From positions 28,108,501-28,172,500 of the forward strand of contig OY821786.1 in assembly GCA_963682175.1 (NCBI GenBank): a stretch of 64,000 nt of DNA. Reading direction: 5' to 3'. Shown here piece by piece: positions 36,006-47,110 of the stretch. The notes under the pieces are model-generated. The model did no database searches and was not told the origin of the DNA. It saw nothing but the letters and a program-made list of their open reading frames with translations. A program made the position numbers and the translations under genes. Origin of the DNA: Triglochin maritima (Eukaryota > Streptophyta > Magnoliopsida > Alismatales > Juncaginaceae). Each line of letters begins with the position of its first letter. Within the stretch, counting starts at the first letter, position 1.

Positions 36006-36419
36006 GCTTTCTTTTATGGCTAAAGTCATACAACAAATCTCAATAGAAAAACAATAGAAATAAAAACAATAGATCTTTATATATATATATATTATATAGA
36101 AGCAAAAATGCAATCTAATCCTTCGCTTCTTATTTAGTGAACATAAAAATATATAATAAAGTACCGTTTCTTATCAGAAGTAATTATAATATATATATAT
36201 ATATATTATATTATTATATTAAAATTTGCTACTATTTTTCTGTCCTATTACCATCTTAGAATATTTTATGCTACCTATTAAGTAATACATTATTATGTTA
36301 ATAAATATTTGCACGGGGAAATTTATAATAAACGAGTTGATCACGTATTTTTTAATTGCTTTAATTTCCTAATCATTTACTTTTCAATATGTGCATATAA
36401 ATTCTATGAACAATCAAAT
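36006..36419. other. AT-rich spacer with (TA)n runs
   Basis: Short (TA)n runs occur at about 36078-36100 and 36190-36225. No gene or element boundary was seen. Confidence 0.6.
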
Positions 36420-37560
36420 CTATGGCCGGAGTATTCGTTGCAGGAGGATTTACACTAATCTAGATGTGGAAGGGGGGAGTTAATAGATTATGCAAATACT
36501 AAACCCTCATCTTGCTTGAATCTTCTTTTCCAACCGGAAAGGGAGCTTCCTTGAAGCTTTACGACTCTTGAATGAAAGATGTAGTTGAAACTCTAATTTA
36601 AATACACTCAAAAGGATTTAAAATTTGATTTTGGAGTAGATTGAGTGAAGTATGAGAGTTTGATGGAGCTTGAAGACTAGAGAGGAGAGCACAAAAATGA
36701 GACTATTTGAAGTATTAATAAATGTGTCTTAATGTTAGATCTGGATGTGTATTTATAGGCCTCGATGGGGTAGTTATGGGAAAAGCTAAAGCAAAAGAGA
36801 TAAATCATAAAGTTCTGCTCGAGCCCATGTTCGGATAACGGAAGGCAGATAAGGTCGTCCGAAAACCTTGGTCAACTCAAGTCAACAATGCTGTTACACA
36901 CATTTGGATGACGGAACGTGGAATAAGTCGTCCGAAATTGTAGCAGGAACTCTTGAAGTTACAGGCCTTGAGATTCGAATGACGTATACAAGCTTTATTT
37001 GTCCTAAATCAGTAAGCTATGAGACATTTGGTGTATTGGAAGTTTGGTTCGGACAAGTGCCAAATCTTACGTCGTCTGAAACTGAGGCTAGTTTGTTCGA
37101 CATTGATCTTTGGGGGTGCGAACTAAAGGTGGTAGAGTAAGACAAATGTGGATATAGCTGTTGGAATAAAGGGTAAAAGCACTAATAAAAGAACGACTGT
37201 ATTTAGTATAAGCACCTCTCATGCATATGGTATTCGAACGACGGAAGACAAGACTAGTCATCCAAATGAACAATCAAATAAAGGTCACCAGATGAGATGA
37301 ATTCGGGCGACTGATATCAACACCCATCATCCGAAACAAGTCGAGAAAACTCTGGTTAATTCAAGTAAATGTTTGGACGTCCGAAATGGGCACAAGGCAT
37401 TCAAAAACTAGAAAAGTGAAGCTCTGGGATTTACTGATGACAAATTCGAAAGACTGAAGGCTCCACGATGCCCAAACTTGAATAAGTTGAGCTCAATAGT
37501 TACTGGAGTGAATTTCGGATGATTGAATTGGGTACCTGGTTGATTATGGATTTTCTAGGT
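36420..37560 (-). repeat. LTR-like remnant with TATA box and tandem array
   Basis: The layout mirrors the minus-oriented family C LTR: an RNA-like downstream part (36430-36740), a minus-strand TATA box (gtatttatag, about 36748-36758) and a motif array upstream of it (36830-37540). The primary sequence is only weakly similar to family C. I found no termini or target duplication, so this is a tentative call. Confidence 0.4.
36830..37540. repeat. ~71-bp tandem array with inverted TTCGGACGAC half-sites
   Basis: Copies of TTCGGAYGAC-like sequence start at 36830, 36903, 36974, 37048, 37233, 37302, 37372, 37445 and 37514, so most steps are 69-74 bp; two units between 37048 and 37233 are degenerate. 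Where best preserved (36830, 36903) the half-site is followed about 34 bp later by its inverse GTCGTCCGAA. The remaining unit sequence is poorly conserved. Confidence 0.8.
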
Positions 37561-39914
37561 AAACGATGAAGATCCCAAGAGTGGCCGAGTTTATATATTG
37601 TCCTATGACTCAATATAAGAAAAAAATTACAAGTCTTCTTGAGTTTAATTACATGTTTTTAACTTGAATTCATTTGCCTTTGAGTCTTCAACACCTATTA
37701 AGATAGAACATGCACAATGATGGGTGTGTGTTAGTTGAATCATTAAATTATGTATTAGAGTTAAATGTCATTAACAAACTAAAAGCCGGATTAAGGTTAT
37801 AAAACCAACATTGACAAGACAGTTGAATAATGAGCTGGAGGATAAGAGTTTAGTACTTGCGGTTTGACCTTATTGAAGACATTTTGTATTTTACATCAAA
37901 TTCATACTTCGTACAAGTATGATTCTATTGGATACTCTAACTGTGATTGGTACAAAGGAAGTTCATGGAAGTCTGGAACTTCACTTCCATGACTTCCTCA
38001 CATTTTATAGTGAAAGTTTTTAAAGTCACTCTTAGTATATATTTTTTAGTCCTGGAAGTCCTTTAACAGTTTGATTTCCAGATTTTTTTACGTTTTCCGG
38101 AGTAGCAATCACCCAAAATTCATTTTAGATGTCCAATTCTTCACTCCCTAGAAGTTCTCTAGAGTACCAAATCATTGGTCCTTGGAACTTCAATCAAAAC
38201 AATAATCCTAAGAACTTCAACCTTAGAATATAAATGAAATGCACCTAACACTTTTTTTTCTTCTTTCTTTTTTTTGAAAATTAATCATGGAAGAGGTTTT
38301 ATTCAATTAAATAAAGAAAGTGTACCATACAATATTAATTTGTATATAACTATTCACATAGTATTAGTAATAATTTTTAAATGCACCGATAAAAAAAATA
38401 TAGTTGTCTATTGTTGTGAAAACATATCCAATTGGAAATTAACATTTGGTGTAGTTTTTATTGATGCGATTATTATGTATTATCCCATGTATACAACCAT
38501 ATTTGTATGAACATTGTTAAAAATATATTATCTTACAAAATTATCAATAACATAACTTTTTTTGGTTACTTACATTCTATATTCATTGGATGACGAATAT
38601 AACAACTATCATGCTGCCTTATATTGTTTCTTAGCCTGCGTTTTTGTCTTTGTTTTGCCAAAACAAATTCATTTTTGGATTTTTTCCCATGGGTGCAGTT
38701 CCAAACCAACTATATTGGATTTTGGCACACGTGAATATAAAATTTGAATTGGATGATTTTGTCTTAGTGCACTTCTGTACAGGGGACAATGACATTGTCT
38801 CGTCGGTCGTGACGGAAAATGCTAATATGTTATATTTGTTAATGGTTAACAGAACTGTTAGTCCCTAATTCTTATTTTTCGTTAATGGTATAGTACCCAC
38901 TTTAGTTAGCCCTAATTTTTAATTTTTTGCTCCCTCTCGACTCCCTCGAAACCTCAATCACACTAGAAACCCTAACCAAATCTCACCCGACCGACCCCTC
39001 TCCCCAAAAACCCTAATTGAGGACGTTGATTCATGATACGATGCATTCAGGTCTTCTTCCTACCCAAGTTTGTGCGATGAAGCTTCATTTGTCATCTTCG
39101 ATCTCCCGTGAGGGAAGAACAATACTATAGTCGGTTGTCGAGATGCATACACAAAGTGGAATGTTGTTAAGGCGTGTGAGGTACCTACCTAACTTGTTTT
39201 CTAGTTGAAAATTTGTTCCACTCAGTTTTGACCAGAGTTGTTTGCTATTTGAACAATTTTCCATCTGTTTGCGTGTTTGATAAGAGCTGGATTTTCTACT
39301 CTAGGAGAAGAAAGCTTGATTTGTTTTATAGTAAATTAAAGATCGCAGTGTGGTTGATTGATTCAAATTGATATGCAAAACAAAGCTGGTTTTGAGCCAA
39401 AATTGACCTAACCAAAATAACTAAGTTAAATTATATTCTAATTAATTTTTTTGTTTAACGTTGTTCTAAATAAATTTAGGAATCCAGCACAATCATACAA
39501 CCTAGGTAGTTGGCATTTTTTTGGTAATGTATGTCATATTATTTTTCAACTGTTTGGTTGACCAATTTGATAAGTAAGATACCTTCACAGATGATGATAA
39601 ACCCATGACGATGAAGACTTGACCGATGCTCAAACTTGGTCTCCTCCTTCTACTAAACCTGCGACCGACCTAAATTGGGATCGAAAATCGGGTCATGGTC
39701 CTTCGCGCTACTCTCGTCCCAAATGACCATCCCGTTTGGATGCTCAATGGAAACAACCAGCATGGGCTTATCGACATGAGAGAATTATTGACTGGAATTA
39801 CCAAGAGATCCAAGATGTTCGTTGTAAGACATTGATCTTGTGCTTGTTTACTTTCATCTTGCTTAACCATCTCTTTTATTCTTGTGTGCCTAGTTTACCT
39901 TTTTGACCCACACA
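37561..39914. other. Intergenic DNA, no gene recognised
   Basis: About 2.35 kb. It contains a short hairpin (37957-37997), two overlapping open frames of about 60-75 codons (38562-38868) with no motif, and a C-rich stretch resembling a gene leader (38930-39020, with 'aaaccctaa' boxes). The stretch at 39590-39840 reads partly open in more than one frame. I cannot assign any of it. Confidence 0.5.
37957..37997. repeat. Short inverted repeat (hairpin)
   Basis: Arms of 15-16 bp, ggaagttcatggaagt and acttccatgacttcc, pair with one bulged base around a 10-nt loop. Confidence 0.8.
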
Positions 39915-40099
39915 TGTTGTGAGGGGTGTCTCGCCGTTGATTGTGAGTGGCGGACAGTAGGTCGCCGGAGTGGTCTGTCCCTGCCAGACGTCGGGCTAGC
40001 CGACGGTCCGTGCATGCTTGACCGGGTTTTGTGTGTTATGTTGGCAGGAGGAACAACACTTCTGGATGGAGGGATTGGACTCTACTTTAAGGGACGCTA

Positions 40100-40240
40100 T
40101 TTCGGGACCAAGGTACGCAACCACGAGACCAAGGGATGCATTGCAGGACCGAGGGATGCGAGTGCGGGACCAAGGGACGCACTGTGGGACCGAAGGGACG
40201 CACTGCGGGACCGAAGGGACGCACTACAGACTAAAGGACG
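40100..40240 (+). repeat. Tandem repeat, ~20-bp units, in decayed LTR
   Basis: Six or seven units of a form close to 'gggaccgaagggacgcactg' are arrayed with small changes. Open frames of 109 and 137 codons run through it, which I take as chance. Confidence 0.85.
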
Positions 40241-41344
40241 TACTGTTCGTCTTCGGGATAGAACTTCTGGACAGACTTTTGGACAAAGAGTTAGAACTTC
40301 TGGACCAACTAGTTAAGGACAATAGATGGTTGAGCAAAGGACTTTAGTTGTGGCAAAAGTTTCTGCACATGTGGCTGCTAGGTGGCTGCCATGTGGCATG
40401 GAAGATGACGCGACTTGGGTGCTTTTGTTTGCCAATTGAGTGCATGTAAATGGTGGAAGTGGAAGGGTCTTTGGCCAGATATAAGTCTTAGTTTTCCCTT
40501 TTTTCTCCTCCCTTCTTTTGCACTCCACCAGCCACCATTCTCCTTTTGTCAGCCTAATTCCTATTGTTAATAAACTGATAATACATGAATTTGACTTGAT
40601 TATAATGACGTTATTTTCTTCTGTAAGAGTATGAAGTCCCGCATGTATATTTTAGGGTTAAGCTTGACCTTATAACCATCACTTCATGACCCGTAGCTCA
40701 TGTTGGGACTGCATGCATGCACTAGACTTATGTTTGGTCTGATTTGTCGATCCATTATTTCTGATTTGCTGCTCTTATGGGATATTATTGTCATAAGTTA
40801 TACATGTAACAACTTGAGTCACATGACCCGTAGATGGCATGGTTGCATAATGTTCTTGTTTGAGTTGTTATGCGATGTGGTTGTTTGCGACTGTGCTGTC
40901 AAGTTGCTAATTTGCATGTGTTACTTCTATTATGTTTGGAGTTGCGGTTAGTGTATTTATACACTCATTGTGTTGGGCTCGCGCTTGACTATTTAACCAT
41001 AGATTGGATATAGTTATATAGGTAGCTTGCATGTTCACTTAATGAATGAAAGGAATCTTGGGCACGATTGTTTTGGGGCTGACGGACCATGGAAAGACCT
41101 CTATGTAGAGAAGCCAGGCGTGAGGTAAGACATGGGCAAGGGCGCTGCCATTTTCTACAAGACATGCATTTTCAATGTCACGATGACACAATGTAGGTCA
41201 CTTGCTGTGAGTTGGGATGTCAATCTGGAAGATCGCTTTGTGCGAAGCGGTGGGTCACTGACGGGTGACCCGCTTGTGGAGCTGACCAGTATGGTTGGTG
41301 GTTCGATTCCTATGTGGAGGGATCACCTCGGGGGAACACCCCGA

Positions 41345-41460
41345 TAGTCACGACTATGTAGAGTCGGGTTCCCATGTAGAGGAATCACTTCAGGTGGAGT
41401 CCAAGCGGCGCAACTATGTAGAGTTGTTGCCTGACGTCGCTATGTAGAGTTGTCGCCTTC
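41345..41460 (+). repeat. Short tandem repeat 'ctatgtagagt' in decayed LTR
   Basis: Units containing ctatgtagagt(c/t)g recur at about 41354, 41410 and 41441 and, more diverged, at 41311, 41373 and 41101. The position, shortly before the LTR end, matches the tandem array of Tekay II, but the sequence is unrelated. Confidence 0.7.
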
Positions 41461-42084
41461 TTATTTGCGTGTGTGGTAGATAGGTTCCATGTATGGCTTT
41501 GTAATCTATTTCTGGATCCGGGGCATATGGGGTTTTCTTTATTGAAAACTCACGCATATTTGTTGAAGTTTTTGCCTCAGGTACTTGGGTTCTGATAGGG
41601 GTTAGACTGAAAGAGTTTCGGAGGATTCTGTACATGAGGGACACGTCGACCGAATTCTTCTAGTTATGATTTTGCTTCCGCATAATTTATGATGTATTTC
41701 CCTTTTTGAACTCGATGTAATGGATTTTACTTTATTTCCATATATGGATAAATTCCCCTTCAGTTATACCTTATGTTTAGTTTATCCATGTATGTTTTAT
41801 TCAGTACATCGTGTATGTATCGTTTTCTATTGTAACTCCTTCGATTGTCGCGGATGACTCTGATTGTGACAGTTCTCTTGGTTTCCCCAGCGTATGTACC
41901 TACGAGATCGAGGGCGTTACAACATGGTATCAGAGAAGGTTGGTCCCAAAAGTGTACAAAATCCAAAGACTCTCCAGTGGGGCATGATGTCCAAACCTTG
42001 AAGGTAAATTCTTCCCTTTTAGAATTTACATTTCTGATTGTAATAGATCATTATGGCATGTTAGGCAGACTCATTCTTGGGTGA

Positions 42085-42661
42085 TTGTTTTTTTGTCTTA
42101 TTGCGAAGACATTGTTTGATTGTGGGACTACACAATCCTTCTTCACGGAGGAATTCACAGTCGTAGTGGTTAGGACACCTGTGGAGCTAACTTTCAGCTT
42201 GGAAGTCAGTACTGCAGTTGTTGACGTTCTTGCTGTGAGGATGTATCTTTCGAGGGTGTCAGTGGTGCTGGGAGATCAAGACCTTTTAGCTGATCTCGCT
42301 GTTCTGCCAATGCCTGATTTCGATGTTATCCTCGGAATGGATTGACTTTCTGACCACAATGCGTACGTTTTCTGTCGGGAAAGGAGAGTTGTGATCTCTC
42401 GACCAAAGGTACCTTTGTTGGTGGTCAAGGGAGTCAGGGGCAGGGACGGTAATTTGGTGGTCTCTGCACTGAAGGTCCGTTGGCTGCTAAAGAAGGGTTG
42501 TTGTGCGTTCCTGGCTAGTGTGGTGTCAACTGAGAGGGCTACCAAGTCTCTGGAGGAGATTGAAGTGGTTCGGGAGTTCCCCGGTGTGTTTCAGGAGGAT
42601 ATCCAGGGATTGCCTCCGCCTCGGGAGATCGAGTTCTCCATCGACCTTTTGTCAGGGACGA
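42085..42661 (+). pseudogene. Ty3/gypsy protease fragment
   Basis: One frame with an internal stop (42343-42345) encodes a retropepsin-like region: TLFDCGTTQSFFTEEF with the active-site Asp, then [13 protein letters not shown], and EEIEVVREFPGVFQEDIQGLPPPREIEFSIDLL, which leads into reverse transcriptase in Tekay II. It stops at the insertion of the Athila-like LTR at 42662, before any catalytic reverse transcriptase motif. Confidence 0.9.
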
Positions 42662-43129
42662 TGATTGACATCATATCAAGCATATAGTAAATGTCTTATA
42701 TCCTCTATTGTGAATCTAAGCAATGCTATGTAACGAGTTTTATGTTTAAGTTTCAGAAATAAACAGGTTTGAGAAGAAGACACACAAAAAAACTTGAAAG
42801 CAAGAAAATGACTGATCCATGAGACTTATGAACTGATATGCAAGAGGGAAGGACTCAGATGTAAACTAAAAGGATCAATAAGTAAATCGAGAAACTTCAC
42901 ACCATCATGAGAAGTATTTTAACAACTAGATTCAGACGTACACTCAAACAACCAATTCGGGTGCATTACACACGAACAAGTCAAGCCAGAAAAGTGTCAT
43001 CCAAACCCGGGCTTGATCTGGGCAATACAGACCGCCAATTGGCGGTTGGATTTGGTCCAACCCGATTAGGTTTAACTGGGTGTTGTATTAAAGTGTTTTA
43101 TGTCGATTCATAGTATGTCATTAGTCCCA

Positions 43130-43809
43130 TGATTGAATCAGATTAATATACCGCAAGTGCACGACCGCGTTGAAGCGGTGGCAAGCATGGGTCGATCCAC
43201 AAGGCGCATGAATGAGTCAGATTCGCGATACTTGAGTGGGAATGAAAAGGAGAGAGATGCGATCGGAATCAAACTAAAACATGTAAGAAATCGAAAACAA
43301 ACAATACAACTAAACCCCTCGGGGGGGGGGGGGGGGTAGAGAAAGAACATGAATATGAAAAATGTGAGGTGTAGTGTGTTCGAATGTGCTCATTAAAACA
43401 TGTCATACATGAAATCCACAAAAAACTCAATTGTAACTTTGCCTCCACATGAAATAAGATAAGAACCTCATCACTAAAACATACAAGACAATAATTGAAA
43501 TGAAGCTAATATGTTCACATGCAAAATGACTCTTATCCAACTATGTCTCCACATGAAATAAGATTTATCACAATCATTAAAACATACAAGACATTAATTT
43601 GGATAAAGCCAACATGAGAACATGCATGCAAATGCTTTGTTTCCTTCTTCCACTCCATCCTTATCCTAACCTCATCATTCCCCATAAAATAGGCTCACTA
43701 ATCTAAGCATGTGCTAAGCTTCATTCAAGAGCATTAGCACATCAAAGATAAGAATGAAACATATTAGATGATTATGGAAATCATGTAAGGCTCAAAGGAT
43801 TAAGATTAA
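43130..43809 (-). repeat. Left (3') LTR fragment of element B
   Basis: It aligns almost end to end with 51300-51728 plus 53761-54013, the matching part of the right LTR. It is truncated at 43809 where another LTR (43810-45210) begins. Confidence 0.88.
43321..43336. repeat. G16 homopolymer in LTR
   Basis: Sixteen consecutive G follow ccccctc. Related LTRs have only a short accccaaaggggg-type stretch here (for example 49668-49680). Confidence 0.95.
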
Positions 43810-45210
43810 TGTTTAATCGTTTTAAATACCGCAAGTGCATGGCCGCGTTGAAGCGGTGGTAAGTACGGGTCGATCCTCAGGGAGGTGAGTAGCCTCTGGT
43901 TTTTCAGAAATCAAGTGGCAACAAAAGGGGGAAGAATTTTGTTTATGCTAATCTACGCTACACTAAACTACTAAGAAGAAAATGCAAAGTAAAGCAACTA
44001 ACGATTACTTCGAATCAAAACTAAAAGAATGTAAAACTAAGCTGGAATCAAAAAGAGAAAGAGCCCTACGTGTGGAGTGTGTGCACACATGTCAAAATAT
44101 GGTGAAGAATGCATTCTATAGGCACAAATGTAGGTAGTGTTTTCATGCATAGGAAATGTCTAAAGGTTATGGCAAAACCTATCAATCCATTCACTAACCT
44201 AGTTGATTAACATTCATACATACAAGCTGGTTATTTTAGAACCTAAATAAGCATGTGAGGTGTCTAAGATGTGTGGCAAAACCCATCAAGTGTAGTATTC
44301 TACTCTAACAAGCAAGCATACATTTACATTTATCAACACAATCAAAATATAAAGCATTCATATCCATTCTTTAATGCATGTATGAACATCATCTCCACCC
44401 CCAAAGGGGGATGGATCTACTCACTACACATTATTCTAACAATTAAACTAAAGAAAAAAGGAAACATTCTAACTACTTTATCCTACAATCAAAGAAATAA
44501 AACTAAGCTAAGCATGCATAAAGAAACAACATAAGAACAAAATAATGGAAAAATTATTTTATTAAATGACTCACATCACTAGCAACATTCTTCCCCACCT
44601 TAGATTTTGCTCCAAGACTTACTCCAGGTAGCGAGAATGCCACCAAGCAATGAGTGAATACAAAAGGAGGAGTTGTATTTATAGTCATAGAAAAAGGTAA
44701 TCAGTGACAATCCCCCGATGTGAGACTAATAAAACATTCCCAGAATACATATAAGCACATAACCCATCTCCTGGAGAAACCGGGTCTGATTCGGACACAA
44801 ACGAACCGTTAATTGGCGGTCTTTGACCGCAAATGGGCAGTCACTTGTTCCTGGATCCGACCCATTTTCGGATATGTTCTTTATTTCTTTAATTCTTCAC
44901 ATGGGGTGCACTCGGATCAGTTATAGGAGTGTCGGTCCAAATCTAATTGCCAAAATACTCCTCATGATTGAGTGGAGTTTCTTCATTTGCTCATTGGTCC
45001 TTTGGGGCTTACATCCAGGTCATTCTCCCTTGCATCTTTGTCCTTGAGTCTCTCAACTCAGTCATTTTTCATGCTTTTAGGTTCTTTTATGCCTCTTCTC
45101 TTCAAACCTATTTATTTCTGAAATTCAAACATAAAACTCATCACGTAGCATTGTTTAGGTTAAAGATAATGGATGTAAGATAAAATATAAGCATGAAATG
45201 ATGTCAATCA
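43810..45210 (-). repeat. 3' LTR of the minus-strand gag-pro element
   Basis: It starts on the minus strand TGATTGACATC (45210) and ends at 43810. It is 1401 bp against 1405 bp for the solo LTR at 8877 and of the same family, including the 'ccgccaattaacgg'-like block and the U5 block near 43830-43875. Confidence 0.88.
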
Positions 45211-45230
45211 AATACCCCCACACCTAACAT
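45211..45230 (-). promoter_or_regulatory. Polypurine tract (minus strand)
   Basis: On the minus strand this reads ttaggtgtgggggtatt and runs directly into the LTR start, as expected for plus-strand priming. The same form precedes the LTR at 60563. Confidence 0.8.
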
Positions 45231-47110
45231 TTGCTAGTCCCGAGCAAAACAAAGAAAGAGAAAAGCATACGAAAAACAAGAAATCCTAACTCACTTTCGT
45301 AGGAATCACAATTGCACTTAGCACGAGCAACAAGCCGCTAAACCTCGTTGTCGCCAAGGAGGAGGAGTGTTGTCTCCTGAAGGTTTTCAGCGGATACACC
45401 CACAAAATCCGAACAAAGATGCGTTATTCAACCTTGCTACATGAGTCGATGACTCATTTTGTCGATCATTAGACGCGGTAATGCTACGGGCCGACTCTAT
45501 ATATGTGATCAGTCCACACACCTAGCCTAATGAATCATTCGTGAAAGTTAATTAAGGACTTAAGTGCAAGACATGGACAACCTCAACATCCTCAAGTGAT
45601 ACAAAGTGTAAGGTCCATTAAGGTTCTTATTTGCATTACTTTTTTTTCTTTTTTTTCTTACTAGTTAGAGTTTCATTCTCCCAGGGCCAGGTTTTGTACA
45701 TCATTTCCTATGAGGACTTACACTATCACGTACATCTTTCCCTAAATCTCCATAGAGGGCAATCCCTACCACCCATGTAACGGGAGTTGGGTCGGTGCAT
45801 CCTAAGTCAGATGACTCGAGAGCACCAGGCACTAAGTCCCCTCGGACCTAATCTCCCGAGTGATAGGAGTCGTGCGAGAAGAGAGAACACCACTTATTGA
45901 TTTATCTACATGGGAACCAAAACCCCTACACTTACAGTTTCACAAAAAGAGTTTAAGGGCCCTTGACTAGGACAAACTTCTTATACTAACAGACACAAAT
46001 TATTTGACTCACTAGGTTCAGGGTGAACTTCTTTATTTGTTTGAGTACTGAAACCCTATGATTACTCGCCCCCCGAGGGAAAAACGGGGTGCATCCTAAC
46101 GACTCGATAAGACCTAAAGCCGGTGTACTAGATATCCTAATGCATCATATTTAAGACAATTTTGGGAGCTTTTCTTTTGATTGCCTCTCAATGGTTTTGC
46201 ACAAGCTAAATACACGCAAAACCCACAAAACATTTTCTTTCTTAAACACATGAAGATTTTGAAAGAAATGTGAAAAATTAAAGCACTAGGCAAGCAAAAG
46301 AAGATAAGTCACCCAAGGATCATGACAAGCAGATATATCGATATTAAATGCAACACACTAACATGACCTTAACAATGCACACAAAAGAAAAACAAAATCA
46401 AAGGAAAAGACTCGACTATGTACACACATAAAACACCCCCCACACTTACTTCATGCATTGTCCTCAATGAATGCGATCATGACACTACATGGATTTATGC
46501 ATGAAAAAGAAAAGATCTCACCAACGTGAATCACAAAGGGAAGTTCATGGTTATGTTGATGGACAAGAACTTGAATTCCCTCAAAACCTGTGAGATACTT
46601 AAAAACGGAGACAAATACGTGAAAGAAATGGGGCCCACAACAAGTTGTGCTCACTCATGGTCTTTTTTTTCTTCTCTTTTTTCAAATATAAATATGTACA
46701 ACAATGGGCTCCCATTGTCATTTTTCAAGGGACATCAAATGGGAACCCGCCATCTCTCGAGCCAGAAATGCAACTACATGAGCTCGCATCATAAGAAACA
46801 AGAGGATTGTTAAGAGGTTTATGAACCAAGGATGACAGTTCATGCCTCTCAAAACCAAGGTCAGTGGAAGGAAATAGAAACAAAGATGTTTCCACTCCAC
46901 GACAGAGGTGAGGGTCATCAATGTATACCGTCCAACCGATATGTGGGTGCACTGGGATCATTTCATCCACACAAGGTGACACCCTGGACTTATTACCCAG
47001 ATGGTGAAGTCCAGAAACAGAATTGTTTGACCACCTGACACCCTTATATGCATTGTGGTCGTTTGATGCCTCTTAAGAATGAACAAGATAGGAGGCATGA
47101 ATGAGAGGTG
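45231..47110 (-). other. Non-coding 3' internal region of the gag-pro element
   Basis: No reverse transcriptase or integrase motif is seen. A second polypurine-like tract lies at 46432-46468 on the minus strand (aggacaatgcatgaag...gtgtggggggtgt). Short open frames such as 46526-46813 have no motif. Confidence 0.65.

Larger units (their letters stand above)
39915..42661 (+). mobile_element. Decayed Tekay-like element: LTR, PBS, protease fragment
   Basis: An LTR ending gttaca at 41921 is followed by a tRNA-iMet type primer site (tggtatcagag, 41925-41935) and, only about 170 bp later, by a retropepsin region. Most of gag is therefore deleted. The LTR end resembles Tekay II in layout (a 'catatggggttttc' segment, then 'ggtacttggg'), but it is a different family. 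The start at 39915 (tgttgtgagg) is a guess from length. The element is cut at 42661 by the Athila-like LTR, and its 3' part lies beyond the window. Confidence 0.7.

Noticed and set aside
39903..40316. 137-codon frame in the decayed LTR
   Set aside because: Much of it is produced by the 20-bp tandem repeat; a second frame is also open over the same stretch.
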